Shown piece by piece: positions 26,296-35,773 of a stretch of DNA of 64,000 bases (positions within the stretch are counted from its first letter, which is position 1; every line of letters begins with the position of its first letter). The stretch spans positions 1,984,001-2,048,000 of the forward strand of contig NZ_CP162005.1 of the NCBI RefSeq assembly GCF_040822065.1. The letters run 5' to 3'. The DNA comes from Pedobacter sp. WC2423. GTDB lineage: Bacteria > Bacteroidota > Bacteroidia > Sphingobacteriales > Sphingobacteriaceae. The position numbers and the translations under genes are program-made. The notes under the pieces are model-generated. The model had not been told where the DNA came from. It saw only the letters and a list, made by a program, of their open reading frames with translations, and did not search any database.

Positions 26296-28152
26296 CTATA
26301 CAACCGCCGGATCTTCCTTTTTCGGTACCAATTTTTCTGCCAATCCTGCTCCTGCAGCAAGTAATTCGTTAGTAATTGACCTGGTATATTCAGAGATTTC
26401 TGCTTTAAAGTCTGCAACCGAGGCGCCGGAACGGATTTCTTCCAGTCTTTTCTCCCATGAACCAGTTAATTCTGCCTGTGCAATCTTCTGATCTTTCACC
26501 ACATCATAAACTGCCAGCCCTTTAAAAGTCGGGACAAGATTTCTTTTCTCCCGCATAATATATTCCCTGGTGATCAGGGTCTCGATGATTGAGGCCCTGG
26601 TAGCCGGAGTTCCCAGTCCGCTATCTTTCATTGCGTAACGCAGCTCTTCATCTTCGATCTCCTTACCTGATGTTTCCAGTGCTTTTAACAAAGAAGCCTC
26701 ATTGTATAAGGGTTTAGGCTTGGTCTGCTTCTCTAATAATGCTTTTTCCACGATAGGCAAAAGTTCACCTTTTTTAACTTTTGGAAGTGAAGGGTTATCC
26801 TCATCCTTTTTATCTTCTTCTTTATCATTTAATACCGATCGCCATCCTGCGGAGCGGATAACCGTTCCATTTGCAATAAACAGAGAACCGGATTCAATAG
26901 TTATTTTAGTGACCTCTTTTACGCATTCCTGATGAAAAGCTTCCAGCATACGGCCTACTACCATATCGTAAACGGCCTGTTTATCGGCGCTTAAGTGAGC
27001 AGGGGTTTCACCTGTTGGTAAAATAGCGTGGTGATCGGTAACTTTCTTTGCATTCACACTCCTTTTGTTCAAAGGTATAGTCATCAGAAATTCTGCCTGT
27101 TTTCCAAAATCAGGATGTGTTGTCAGCTGTGTAATCAATTGAGGGACACCAGCAAAAACATCATCTCCAATGTATCTGCTCCCTGTACGCGGATAGGAAA
27201 CCAGCTTACTTTCATATAAATTCTGAAGCAGGTTAAGTGTCTGATCTGCTGTATAACCTTTACGTTTATTGGCTTCCTGCTGCAAACTACTTAAATCATG
27301 CAGTAAAGGAGGTGGCTCTTTACGCGGTTTCGCTTCTACATCGAGGATCTTTCCTCCAGCTGGAAATCCAGAACCAACATCTTCAATCTTATCAAATAAT
27401 ACCTGCGCTTCTTCTTTTACATTGAAGTTGACTGTAGAGACTGCCTTAAAAAGCTGTCCGTCTTTATCCAGCTGTATACCCAGCTGATAATATAATTGTG
27501 GTACAAAATTCTTAGTTTCAATAAATCTGGAACAGATCATCGCTAAAGTAGGGGTCTGTACCCTGCCGAGCGAAAGTACTGATCTTGCACCAGCAGAAAT
27601 ACTTAAAGCCTGAGTGGCATTCATTCCAACCAGCCAGTCAGATTCTGACCTGCAATGTGCTGAATTGAACAAGGTATCGTAATCAGTACCAGGCTTCAGA
27701 TTCCGGAACCCTTCTTTAATAGCTTCATCAGTCTGCGAAGAGATCCAGAGTCTTTTGAAAGGCTTTTTACATTTCAGGAAATAGTAGATATAGCGGAAAA
27801 TAAGTTCACCTTCCCTCCCGGCATCCGTTGCTACGATAATCTCGGTAGCCTCATCAAAAAGTTTTTTAATAATATCGAGCTGCTTCCTGACTCCCGGATC
27901 TTCTACCAGGCCATCCTTGGTTTTAATTTTCCGGATTGCCAGTTTAAATTTAGCCGGAAGCATGGGCAAATGTTGTCTTCTCCAGCCAATAAAGCCATAC
28001 TCTTGCGGAGGTGCCAATTGCAGCAGATGTCCGAATGCCCAGGTAAAAGTGTAACCTTTTCCCTCAATGTATCCGTCTTTTCTACCCGTTGCGCCAAATA
28101 CTTTAGCTAATTCACGTGCAACGGATGGTTTCTCTGCAATTACAATCTTCAT
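26296..28152 (-). CDS. topB: DNA topoisomerase III TopB-like
   Basis: 618 residues. The Toprim domain starts MKIVIAEKPSVARELAKVFG and continues to ATDAGREGELIFRYIYYF. The catalytic tyrosine lies in LVSYPRTGSRYIGDD. The chain lacks the C-terminal zinc fingers of longer type IA enzymes, as is normal for TopB. It relaxes and decatenates single-stranded DNA using a 5'-phosphotyrosine link. This may be an accessory copy rather than the housekeeping enzyme. Confidence 0.92.
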   Translation of the reverse strand: MKIVIAEKPSVARELAKVFGATGRKDGYIEGKGYTFTWAFGHLLQLAPPQEYGFIGWRRQHLPMLPAKFKLAIRKIKTKDGLVEDPGVRKQLDIIKKLFDEATEIIVATDAGREGELIFRYIYYFLKCKKPFKRLWISSQTDEAIKEGFRNLKPGTDYDTLFNSAHCRSESDWLVGMNATQALSISAGARSVLSLGRVQTPTLAMICSRFIETKNFVPQLYYQLGIQLDKDGQLFKAVSTVNFNVKEEAQVLFDKIEDVGSGFPAGGKILDVEAKPRKEPPPLLHDLSSLQQEANKRKGYTADQTLNLLQNLYESKLVSYPRTGSRYIGDDVFAGVPQLITQLTTHPDFGKQAEFLMTIPLNKRSVNAKKVTDHHAILPTGETPAHLSADKQAVYDMVVGRMLEAFHQECVKEVTKITIESGSLFIANGTVIRSAGWRSVLNDKEEDKKDEDNPSLPKVKKGELLPIVEKALLEKQTKPKPLYNEASLLKALETSGKEIEDEELRYAMKDSGLGTPATRASIIETLITREYIMREKRNLVPTFKGLAVYDVVKDQKIAQAELTGSWEKRLEEIRSGASVADFKAEISEYTRSITNELLAAGAGLAEKLVPKKEDPAVV

Positions 28153-28370
28153 CTATTCTCCTTTTTTAGAATCCCTAAATTTCATCAAAATACTTCACAT
28201 TAAAAAACCATGAACTTGTTTCCTGGCTGTATTCAGCCGTGCGGAGGCGTCAAAGAATATGATGTTAACAAACAGGTTGAAGACTTTTCAACTCTCATTA
28301 TCAGAGAGATCAGACATTGTACCACTTACCTGCGTGGAAGCTGAAAGGATGTTGAAAAAAAAGGAAAGCC

Positions 28371-29279
28371 TCAGATTGGAGATAACAAATCCAAACCGGC
28401 TTTAAAGGTATTACAATGTGCTTCTACAATATCCTTAATCAAAGGTGAATATCCACCGCCCATACTCACCTGTACTGGCAATCCATTTTCCTTACAAAAT
28501 TGAAAAACCATCCTGTCCCGCTCCATACACCCCTGTTTACTCATATCCAGTTTCCCTAACTTATCCGTAGCTAAAACATCCACGCCCGATAAATAAAAAA
28601 CAAACTCCGGCCGGTGCCGCTGGTAAAGTTCCGGCAATACATGGGCAAGCAGGGAAAGATAAACATCATCCCCGGTTCCCGCATCTAATCCGATATCCCA
28701 GTCAGAAACCTCTTTGCGGAAGGGAAAGTTCTTTTCACCATGCATAGAAAAAGTAAATACACCTGGTACATTCTCTAAAATCTGAGCGGTACCATTTCCC
28801 TGGTGTACATCTAAGTCTATTATCAAAATCCGTTTATAAATCCCTTTGTTCAACAGGTAATTCGCAGCGATTGCCTGATCATTCAGCAAGCAAAATCCTT
28901 CTCCCCAATCAGAACCAGCATGATGGGTACCACCAGCTACATTAAAAGCAAGACCAAACTCCTTTGCGAACAAAGCACCGTCAATAGTTCCCTGAGCAAT
29001 CCTGAGCTCACGTTCCAATAACTGTGCATTAAGCGGAAAACCGATTCTTCGCTGTGCTCTTGGGGGTAAGGTAAAATCTCTCAGCTGTGCCCAATATCCT
29101 GAATCATGTGCTAACAACACGATCTCTTCATTCAGCTGCTCAGGTTCAAAAAGCTGAGCAGTAGTAATCACTCCTTCATGTAATAATTGTTCTGGTATCA
29201 ATTCATACTTTAACATCGGGAAACGATGCCCTTGTGGTAAAGGGTGCGCATATAAAGGATGATAAGCTATTTTTATCAT
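28371..29279 (-). CDS. Histone-deacetylase-family amidohydrolase
   Basis: 302 residues. It has the arginase/deacetylase core with NVAGGTHHAGSDWGEGFCLL (catalytic His pair), IIDLDVHQGNGTAQI (zinc Asp and His), and YLSGVDVLATDKLGKL (second zinc Asp). It is most like the short class IV and bacterial acetylpolyamine or acetoin-type deacetylases. The start codon directly follows the bestrophin stop codon (TAAATG), indicating co-translation. Likely substrate: a small acetylated amine or lysine. Unproven. Confidence 0.88.
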   Translation of the reverse strand: MIKIAYHPLYAHPLPQGHRFPMLKYELIPEQLLHEGVITTAQLFEPEQLNEEIVLLAHDSGYWAQLRDFTLPPRAQRRIGFPLNAQLLERELRIAQGTIDGALFAKEFGLAFNVAGGTHHAGSDWGEGFCLLNDQAIAANYLLNKGIYKRILIIDLDVHQGNGTAQILENVPGVFTFSMHGEKNFPFRKEVSDWDIGLDAGTGDDVYLSLLAHVLPELYQRHRPEFVFYLSGVDVLATDKLGKLDMSKQGCMERDRMVFQFCKENGLPVQVSMGGGYSPLIKDIVEAHCNTFKAGLDLLSPI

Positions 29280-30140
29280 TTAATTCAAAATCTCCCCCAC
29301 ATGCTTTTCGATGTGATTACAAATCTCATCTACGGGCAAATCATTCGCATCCTGCCCGAATGGATTTTCTATTTCTTCAGCAATCAGCTCCAGACTCGCC
29401 AGTACATATAATATAAAGGGTACAATCGGAACAACGAAATAACCCAGGCTGAATACCCAGCCGAATGGCAAAGTGATCACATAGATAAACAAGAATTTTT
29501 TAATAAAAGCACTATAAGAAAAAGGGATAGGTGTCTTTTTAATCCGCTCACATCCACCACAAATATCCGTAAAACGGTTCAGATCGCCACTCAATATAAT
29601 CAGTTGCTCCCCGGAAATCTTACCCGCAGCCTCCAGATCGAAAATCCGCGCAGAAAGACTCGCTGCAACCTGGTTAGGAATATGTTTCCCGCCGTCAACC
29701 TCCACCAGGAAACTGTTTTTACCGAAATACTGCTTCTCCCGCAAATGTTCTTTCAAGGCAAAAGCATACTTGGGAATCGCATAGCTGAAATATTCATACT
29801 CCTGCTCCCCCAATTTCAGCGATTTGATCTTGATAGCCAGGTTACGGCTGATATTTGTCAGTTCCCCCAGTAACCTTCTGCCCTCCCACCAGCGGTCGTA
29901 AGAAGTATTGGTCCGGAAAACCAATAACATGGAAATCACAAATCCGAGCAGACTATGCATCATCCCGATATTCTTGACTGTCGCGGTTTGCGCCAGCTTT
30001 AAAAAATGGAGTTCGGTATAAGCAATGATACCAGAAAATACAGCTACGCTGAGCATCAGCGGCCATAATTTTCTAAATGTATCCGCTTTATGGATATGAA
30101 AAATAAATGTGAACCAATCTTTAGGATTGTAATTTATCAT
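29280..30140 (-). CDS. Bestrophin-family anion channel (UPF0187)
   Basis: 286 residues with four main membrane segments. Family landmarks are RKLWPLMLSVAVFSG (TM1), LLVFRTNTSYDRWWEGRRLL after TM2, and the late PFGWVFSLGYFVVPIVPFIL with the IENPFGQDANDLPVD tail. Bacterial bestrophins form pentameric channels, often for anions or cations. It overlaps kynureninase by 4 bp and abuts the deacetylase gene, so it is the middle gene of a tight three-gene operon. Confidence 0.9.
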   Translation of the reverse strand: MINYNPKDWFTFIFHIHKADTFRKLWPLMLSVAVFSGIIAYTELHFLKLAQTATVKNIGMMHSLLGFVISMLLVFRTNTSYDRWWEGRRLLGELTNISRNLAIKIKSLKLGEQEYEYFSYAIPKYAFALKEHLREKQYFGKNSFLVEVDGGKHIPNQVAASLSARIFDLEAAGKISGEQLIILSGDLNRFTDICGGCERIKKTPIPFSYSAFIKKFLFIYVITLPFGWVFSLGYFVVPIVPFILYVLASLELIAEEIENPFGQDANDLPVDEICNHIEKHVGEILN

Positions 30141-31426
30141 ACAGCGATCTCTTTACTTATCTTCAACAACAATTCACCTGTCAGGAACACATCCTCAAAA
30201 GAATTATATAAAGGTACAGGGCTCAGACGAATCACATTCGGCTCTCTCCAATCACCTAATACATTATGCGCAACCAGTTTCTCAAAAACTCCTTTAGCAT
30301 TTCCAGAAGCAATGATAGAAACCTGCGTGCCCCTGTCATTTTCATTTTCGGGCGTAATTACCTGGTATTGCTGATACCCGATAGCCAGGTTCACCTGGTC
30401 TATGGTATAGATCAAATATGCGGTTAAAAGCTTACTCTTTGCTCTGATTGGCCCCATAAAACCAGCAGCTTCGAAAATTTGCAGCGACGCATAATATAAA
30501 GCCATTGGCATGACCTGCGAACAGCTGATCTGCCAGCCGTCTGCTCCTGGTTCAGGCACAAAACCCTTTTCCATCTTAAAACGGGTAGATTCCTGATATC
30601 CCCACCATCCTGCAAAGCGGTTCAATGAATCATCTTTGAAATGTTTCTCATGAATAAACAGGCCTCCTATTCCACCAGGCCCACTATTTTGATATTTATA
30701 GGAACACCAGCAAGCAAAATCTATATCCCAATCATGCAATTGCACAGGAACATTTCCGGCAGCATGCGCCAAATCAAATCCTACAACTGCACCAGCAGCA
30801 TGACCAGCCTCAGTAATGGCCTTCATATCAAACCACTGCCCTGTAAAGTAGTTAATTCCACCAAACAAAACCAACGCCAGTTCATCTGCATTTTCAGCAA
30901 TACGGGCAACAATATCAGCTGTCCGCAAAGTATATTCACCAGCTCTTGGAGCGACTTCAATAATAGCTTCTGCGGGATCATAACCATGAAACCGAACCTG
31001 ACTTTCCAGTGCATACTGATCAGAAGGAAAAGCACCAGCCTCCATAATGATCTTAAATCTTTTCTGCTGAGGGCGATAAAAGCTCACCAGTAACAAATGA
31101 AGGTTAACTGTCAGCGTGTTCATCGGGCAAACTTCTGCAGGAAGCGCACCTACAATCGGTGCCATTAATTTCTTAAGCTCTTGATGGTAAAACATCCATG
31201 GACGCTCGCCTTCAAACCAGCCTTCTACTGCCAGGTTTTGCCAGTTGTCTAATTCTTTTCCAAGCACTTCACGTGCCGATCTGGGCTGAAGACCAAGTGA
31301 ATTTCCGCACAGATATATAAAAGGTTTACCATTTTGCTGTGGAAATAAGAATTCATCACGGAATTTTTGCAAAGGATCTTGTTGATCCATTGTCCTGGCA
31401 AATGATAATGTATTTTGAAAGTTCAT
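30137..31426 (-). CDS. kynU: Kynureninase KynU
   Basis: 429 residues. Family markers: YLCGNSLGLQPRSA at the N-terminus, FDLAHAAGNVPVQLHDWDID, and the PLP lysine in CWCSYKYQNSGPGGIGG. It cleaves kynurenine or 3-hydroxykynurenine to (3-hydroxy)anthranilate and alanine. No other tryptophan-degrading genes (kynA, kynB, kmo, 3-HAO) are in the window. It is the first gene of the operon with bestrophin and the deacetylase, overlapping the former by 4 bp. Confidence 0.94.
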   Translation of the reverse strand: MNFQNTLSFARTMDQQDPLQKFRDEFLFPQQNGKPFIYLCGNSLGLQPRSAREVLGKELDNWQNLAVEGWFEGERPWMFYHQELKKLMAPIVGALPAEVCPMNTLTVNLHLLLVSFYRPQQKRFKIIMEAGAFPSDQYALESQVRFHGYDPAEAIIEVAPRAGEYTLRTADIVARIAENADELALVLFGGINYFTGQWFDMKAITEAGHAAGAVVGFDLAHAAGNVPVQLHDWDIDFACWCSYKYQNSGPGGIGGLFIHEKHFKDDSLNRFAGWWGYQESTRFKMEKGFVPEPGADGWQISCSQVMPMALYYASLQIFEAAGFMGPIRAKSKLLTAYLIYTIDQVNLAIGYQQYQVITPENENDRGTQVSIIASGNAKGVFEKLVAHNVLGDWREPNVIRLSPVPLYNSFEDVFLTGELLLKISKEIAV

Positions 31427-31468
31427 ATTTTCGTAATTATTGGACTCAACGTAATGCTTTTTGCAATT

Positions 31469-32458
31469 TTAAGCATTATGGTTTGAAAACTGGTCAATAA
31501 TTTCCATCACGGTCAGTCCATCTGCTGCAATACAGGGATTAGCCGATTCATTTAAGAAATAGCGCACCGTAGCCTCAATCATTGGTTGCTGGACATGCTG
31601 AAGTGCATCGAAATTAAAAATTGTTGTTTCTCTGTTTACTGTTAACTCTATTTTACCAGGTCCGAAAACAGCAAAAGAAAGGGTACCTTTTGATCCGGTA
31701 ATTGTGCAAAGGTCTTTTTGAGTGTCTGAAGGCATATCAAAGCACCATGTTCCATTAAAAAACACGTTATTTTTAAATTTCAACACCCCTGTCACCAGGT
31801 CATCTGCCGGATATAAACCGCCCTGATTACCGGAAATTCCAATCGCCTTTTCAATTGGCCCGAAAAAATATAACATCAGGTCTAATTGATGAGGTGCAAT
31901 ATCATGAAACAATCCACCACCAGCAATTGCAGGATCTATACGCCATTGAATTTTCGGATCTGCTAGTTGCTGTGCAGTCAGAGAAGGCTGTAAATAATCA
32001 AGCTTTATAAATTTGACAGTTCCAATTACTTGTTCGTCCAGCAAGGCTTTAATTTTTTTAAAGACTGGTTGTGCTCTGCGGTAATGTGCAATGGTGAGCT
32101 TTCCGCCATACAATGAAGCGGCTTCAACCATTTTTTTACCCGCCGCCGCATGGACAGCCATTGGCTTCTCCACGTAGACATGTTTTCCTGCTTTTAAGGC
32201 TGCAATAGTCAATTCTTCGTGCGATAATGGTGGTGTCGCTATGTAAACGGCATTAATTTCCGGGTCATCAATTAATTCCTGAGCGTTGCTATACCATTTT
32301 GGAATTTGATGTCTCTTGGCATAATCTGCTGCTTTCTCCGCATTTCTGCTCATGACAGCGACTAAACCAGAATCAGCAACTTTATTAAAAGCAGGGCCGC
32401 TTTTTACTTCTGTTACGTCCCCGCATCCAATCATCCCCCATTTTATTGTATGCTGCAT
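31469..32458 (-). CDS. Gfo/Idh/MocA-family oxidoreductase
   Basis: 329 residues. The N-terminal Rossmann fold shows KWGMIGCGDVTEVKSGPAF. The family motif HVYVEKPMAVHA holds the catalytic Lys. GGGLFHDIAPHQLDLMLYFF supplies the second conserved block in the C-terminal beta-sheet domain. It oxidises or reduces a sugar or inositol using NAD(P). Context gives no substrate. It lies 42 bp upstream of kynU on the same strand but is functionally separate. Confidence 0.88.
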   Translation of the reverse strand: MQHTIKWGMIGCGDVTEVKSGPAFNKVADSGLVAVMSRNAEKAADYAKRHQIPKWYSNAQELIDDPEINAVYIATPPLSHEELTIAALKAGKHVYVEKPMAVHAAAGKKMVEAASLYGGKLTIAHYRRAQPVFKKIKALLDEQVIGTVKFIKLDYLQPSLTAQQLADPKIQWRIDPAIAGGGLFHDIAPHQLDLMLYFFGPIEKAIGISGNQGGLYPADDLVTGVLKFKNNVFFNGTWCFDMPSDTQKDLCTITGSKGTLSFAVFGPGKIELTVNRETTIFNFDALQHVQQPMIEATVRYFLNESANPCIAADGLTVMEIIDQFSNHNA

Positions 32459-32507
32459 CTTATTCAGTTTAAGGAGGTAAATATGGTAAAAATCTTAAAC
32501 ACAAAAA

Positions 32508-32546
32508 GCGTATAGCGATTGTAAATATCAGACAGCCACTATACGC
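32508..32546 (-). terminator. Terminator of the siderophore operon
   Basis: On the minus strand, 21 bases after the stop of the second NIS synthetase, arms GCGTATAG and CTATACGC enclose a 23-base loop and are followed by TTTTTGTG. It is a modest but well-placed intrinsic terminator. Confidence 0.6.
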
Positions 32547-32566
32547 ATTATTGAAAAGGTAAAAGC

Positions 32567-34381
32567 TTATACAGCCTGTTCTTTAGCTTCCATTGCAAAT
32601 GCAACAGGATTAACCAAGGTGCCGATTACTTCGGGAACCGGTACATCGGTACTTTCACTATAGCCATGCGTCAATAAACGAACTCTATTAATGCAAACTC
32701 TTGCAAATTCAGGAACAAATAAGTCAAATTCCGAGAATTTATCAGCCAGTTCAGGATTTTCTTCCTGGAATTCCAAAATAGTATGTGCTACATTTTTCCA
32801 GAATTCTTCCTCATTCAGACCAACGTAAGAATGGAAAATATTGCTTAAATACCTGAATACAGCATCAAAAATTCCTGACAAAATAAATAGCGGGGCTAAT
32901 TCATCGTCGATTTCCCGCAGTACATTAACCAGGTCTTCGGGTAATTTAGCTTTTGATTCTTCTGTCAATACAATCTCTTCTACAAAATCTTTAATAATGA
33001 TTCGCTGGGGAATATAATCCTTCATCACCATGATCGTATTTTCCCCATGCGGACTGAAGAAAAAAGCATGCTGATAAAATATTCTTAAGATAGGTTTAAG
33101 GTAAGCTTTTAAATAAGCCTGAAGCCATTCTTGCGGCGTGATACCCGATTTTTCAATCATTGCCCCGACCAGGCTTTTCCCCTGATCATCGACGTACAGC
33201 AAACTTGCCATCGTCATAATTTTCTCCCCTTCCTGAAGGTAATTTTCCGCACTTTCACGCCAGATTACCCCTAAAAACTCCTGGTATTGATAAGGAGACT
33301 GAGGAATTGCACTGTATTGAGGATGCGTATAAGCAGCAGTTGCTACCTCTCCTAATAAAACTACTTTAGTTTCTTTCAGATAAGTATCGCCATCGAGCAT
33401 ATCTTTTGCCCATTGGGTAACTCTGGGTGCAATAGCCAGTTTTTTAGGAGACAAACCCCGGAATATTGAAGTATTTAAGATAGAAATTGCAGTTTTAACG
33501 TAGTGTTTACGTGGGTTACTGATATTAAAAAAAGTACGGATACTTTGCTGACATTTATACAGGTCATCCCCTAATGCCAGTGGCACAACATACTGACTGG
33601 CAATATCATGGGCAAGTTGTAACACAATTTTATTGTTCCATTGCCACTCATGAACAGGAATAAACAGATAAGCTGAAGGATTTAGCTGCTGAGCGCTTAA
33701 TATTTCATTAAACTGGTTAAGCTGTTCAGCACCTAATTCATCTTCATAAAAGCCAGCCATATCAATGGATGCCAGAGCTTTAAAGTCAGCACGTTTTTTA
33801 TGAACGGCCAGCCAGGCTAATTGCGTAGACTGCCCTGCTTCCGGTGCATATTTACCCTGATCGCTGTGGTTAAATCCAATCCTGCCTTTATTAATTGTTG
33901 CCCATGGATGTCCGTCCATTTGACTTTCAATAGTCTGATAGTCCGCATCAGCCAGCTGATCTGAGGTTAACCGCCCTTTTTCATGGATAAAAGCGTCAGC
34001 ATATAAGGTATTCAGCGTCTCTTCTACGAAATGCGCAAGCGTAAATGATTTCACGCCAAAAGTCTGCTGTGTTTCCGTAAAAAATGCAGGTGCATTATTT
34101 AAAGGTACAGTTGCCTCATCGACAAATTTACGCAGCGATTCTTTCTGGATGTGCCAGTAATCCAAAGCACGGAGACTTGCAGAAAAAGTATAATAGGTAT
34201 TTTCCAGATCTGTATTTAAACGGAAATGTGTCAAACCAGCAGCGTCAGTTCCTGTAATTTCAGGTACTGCAAGTTTTTCGTGCATTAGTTCTACAATGGC
34301 TTTGGCGATATAATTTAAATTCACCTTATCCCAAACTGCTTTCTTAAGCGGTTTAATATGCTCAAAATGATTGTAATTCAT
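32567..34381 (-). CDS. IucA/IucC-family NIS siderophore synthetase
   Basis: 604 residues, full length. NIS signatures: GHPWATINKGRIGFNHSDQG (the ATP and carboxylate-binding KGR.G), HEWQWNNKI, then SIRTFFNISNPRKHYVKTAIS and, near the C-terminus, SPHGENTIMVMKDYIPQRI with FKD-like IKDFVEEI. These enzymes adenylate a carboxylate and join it to an N-hydroxy-amine. It is the last gene of the siderophore operon and probably performs oligomerisation or macrocyclisation, as DesD-type enzymes do. Confidence 0.92.
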   Translation of the reverse strand: MNYNHFEHIKPLKKAVWDKVNLNYIAKAIVELMHEKLAVPEITGTDAAGLTHFRLNTDLENTYYTFSASLRALDYWHIQKESLRKFVDEATVPLNNAPAFFTETQQTFGVKSFTLAHFVEETLNTLYADAFIHEKGRLTSDQLADADYQTIESQMDGHPWATINKGRIGFNHSDQGKYAPEAGQSTQLAWLAVHKKRADFKALASIDMAGFYEDELGAEQLNQFNEILSAQQLNPSAYLFIPVHEWQWNNKIVLQLAHDIASQYVVPLALGDDLYKCQQSIRTFFNISNPRKHYVKTAISILNTSIFRGLSPKKLAIAPRVTQWAKDMLDGDTYLKETKVVLLGEVATAAYTHPQYSAIPQSPYQYQEFLGVIWRESAENYLQEGEKIMTMASLLYVDDQGKSLVGAMIEKSGITPQEWLQAYLKAYLKPILRIFYQHAFFFSPHGENTIMVMKDYIPQRIIIKDFVEEIVLTEESKAKLPEDLVNVLREIDDELAPLFILSGIFDAVFRYLSNIFHSYVGLNEEEFWKNVAHTILEFQEENPELADKFSEFDLFVPEFARVCINRVRLLTHGYSESTDVPVPEVIGTLVNPVAFAMEAKEQAV

Positions 34382-34408
34382 GGTCTGTATTTTTAACTGG
34401 TGACAAGC

Positions 34409-35761
34409 TTAAACTGCCACGTTTTCTGCTGCAAGAATATCTTTAAGTGGGTTTTCTGATTCATCGGCCGTTTCCACACCAAATGTCTGAAAGGCAATTT
34501 TCTTTTCAACTTTGTAAGCTTCTCTGCCTAACACGGTATTGATAATAGAAGAATTCCGGTAGGCACCCATCCCTAAATCCGGGGTCACGAAACCATGTGT
34601 ATGCAATTCTGCATTCTGAACGAAAATTTCATCGCCATTTATATCGATCGCATAATTGCGGCCTACACCGTATAAATTATCTTCATTCCGGGAAATACGA
34701 TGGTGAATGCCCTGTAAAAATGCGGGTTCTTTATATTTATAACCTGTAGCCAGTACGACAAAATCAGTTTGCTCCACGAATTCTTTTTCTACTTCTGTGT
34801 GGTAAAAATGTAAGTTCACACTGCCATCTTCAGCGGCAGAGATGTTATTCAGCTGGCAATTAGGACTTAGTTTCACGTTTGGTTTTTCACCATCCACACT
34901 TAATTCATACAGTTTATCAAAAATCTGATTGATTAAACTATAATTTATGCCTTTAAACAATGAATTTTGTTTGCTTAATACTTGTTTGCGTTTTCCATCA
35001 GGCAGATTATAGAAATGATCTACATATTCTGGTGAAGTGAGCTCCAAAGTAAGTTTGGAATATTCCATCGGGAAAAAGCGATCCGGACGGGTAAACCATT
35101 TCAGTTTTAATCCATTTTCTGTTTCAGGTAAAAGATCATAGAAAATCTCTGCAGCACTCTGTCCTGAACCAATAATACTTACGCTTTGCTGCTTCAGCAG
35201 GTCACTTTTTTTATCCAGGTAGGCAGAAGTATGAATCACATTGGCCTGTTTACCCTGTGCTGCAAAGTCAGGCATTTTTGGGATTGTTCCTGTACCTAAA
35301 ACCAGTTTACGTGTATAAAAAATATGTTTTTCTAAACTAAGCTGATCTTCTACAATCAGTTTATACAGCTGCTCTGACTCGTCATAATCAGTACTCAATA
35401 CTTTCTGGTTGAACTGACAGGAAGGCAATTGTGCGATAACCCATTTGCAATAGGCGTTATATTCCTTACGCAGGATATAGAAATCTTCGCGGATATAGAA
35501 TTTATACAAACGATCAGTTTGTTTGATAAAATTCAGGAAGCTGTAAGGACTTGTTGGATCTGCCAAAGTCACCAGGTCGGCCATAAATGGGACCTGAAGG
35601 GTAGCATCATTCAACATCATTCCAGGATGCCAGTTAAAAACCGCTGCCTGGTCGAAAAATATAACCGACAAATCTTCTAAAGGGGCGGCCAGTGCAGCCA
35701 TTCCCAGGTTAAAGGGCCCGATACCAATACCTGCGATATCGTAAATCTTTTGTGTTTTCAT
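34409..35761 (-). CDS. Lysine/ornithine/diamine N-monooxygenase (IucD/AlcA-like)
   Basis: 450 residues. The FAD motif is IAGIGIGPFNLGMAALAA, the substrate and flavin region has MMLNDATLQVPFMADLVTLA, and the NADPH site is VSIIGSGQSAAEIFYDLL. The late ATGYKY is also typical. It makes the N-hydroxyl group needed for hydroxamate chelation. With a decarboxylase in the same operon its substrate is likely cadaverine or putrescine rather than the free amino acid. It lies 12 bp after the fused synthetase gene. Confidence 0.93.
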   Translation of the reverse strand: MKTQKIYDIAGIGIGPFNLGMAALAAPLEDLSVIFFDQAAVFNWHPGMMLNDATLQVPFMADLVTLADPTSPYSFLNFIKQTDRLYKFYIREDFYILRKEYNAYCKWVIAQLPSCQFNQKVLSTDYDESEQLYKLIVEDQLSLEKHIFYTRKLVLGTGTIPKMPDFAAQGKQANVIHTSAYLDKKSDLLKQQSVSIIGSGQSAAEIFYDLLPETENGLKLKWFTRPDRFFPMEYSKLTLELTSPEYVDHFYNLPDGKRKQVLSKQNSLFKGINYSLINQIFDKLYELSVDGEKPNVKLSPNCQLNNISAAEDGSVNLHFYHTEVEKEFVEQTDFVVLATGYKYKEPAFLQGIHHRISRNEDNLYGVGRNYAIDINGDEIFVQNAELHTHGFVTPDLGMGAYRNSSIINTVLGREAYKVEKKIAFQTFGVETADESENPLKDILAAENVAV

Positions 35762-35773
35762 TATGCTCAGAAT

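Noticed and set aside
28210..28344. 44-codon plus-strand frame (MNLFPGCIQPCGGVKEYDVN) between topB and the deacetylase gene
   Set aside because: No ribosome site, promoter or overlap with neighbours; composition gives no clear protein signal. Could be chance.
30641..31093. 150-codon plus-strand frame opposite kynU
   Set aside because: Antisense to the PLP-lysine region of kynureninase; no independent evidence of coding.
32482..32514. AAGGAGGTAAATATG followed by a 10-codon frame
   Set aside because: A good-looking ribosome site but only ten codons, ending inside the siderophore operon terminator; no other support.
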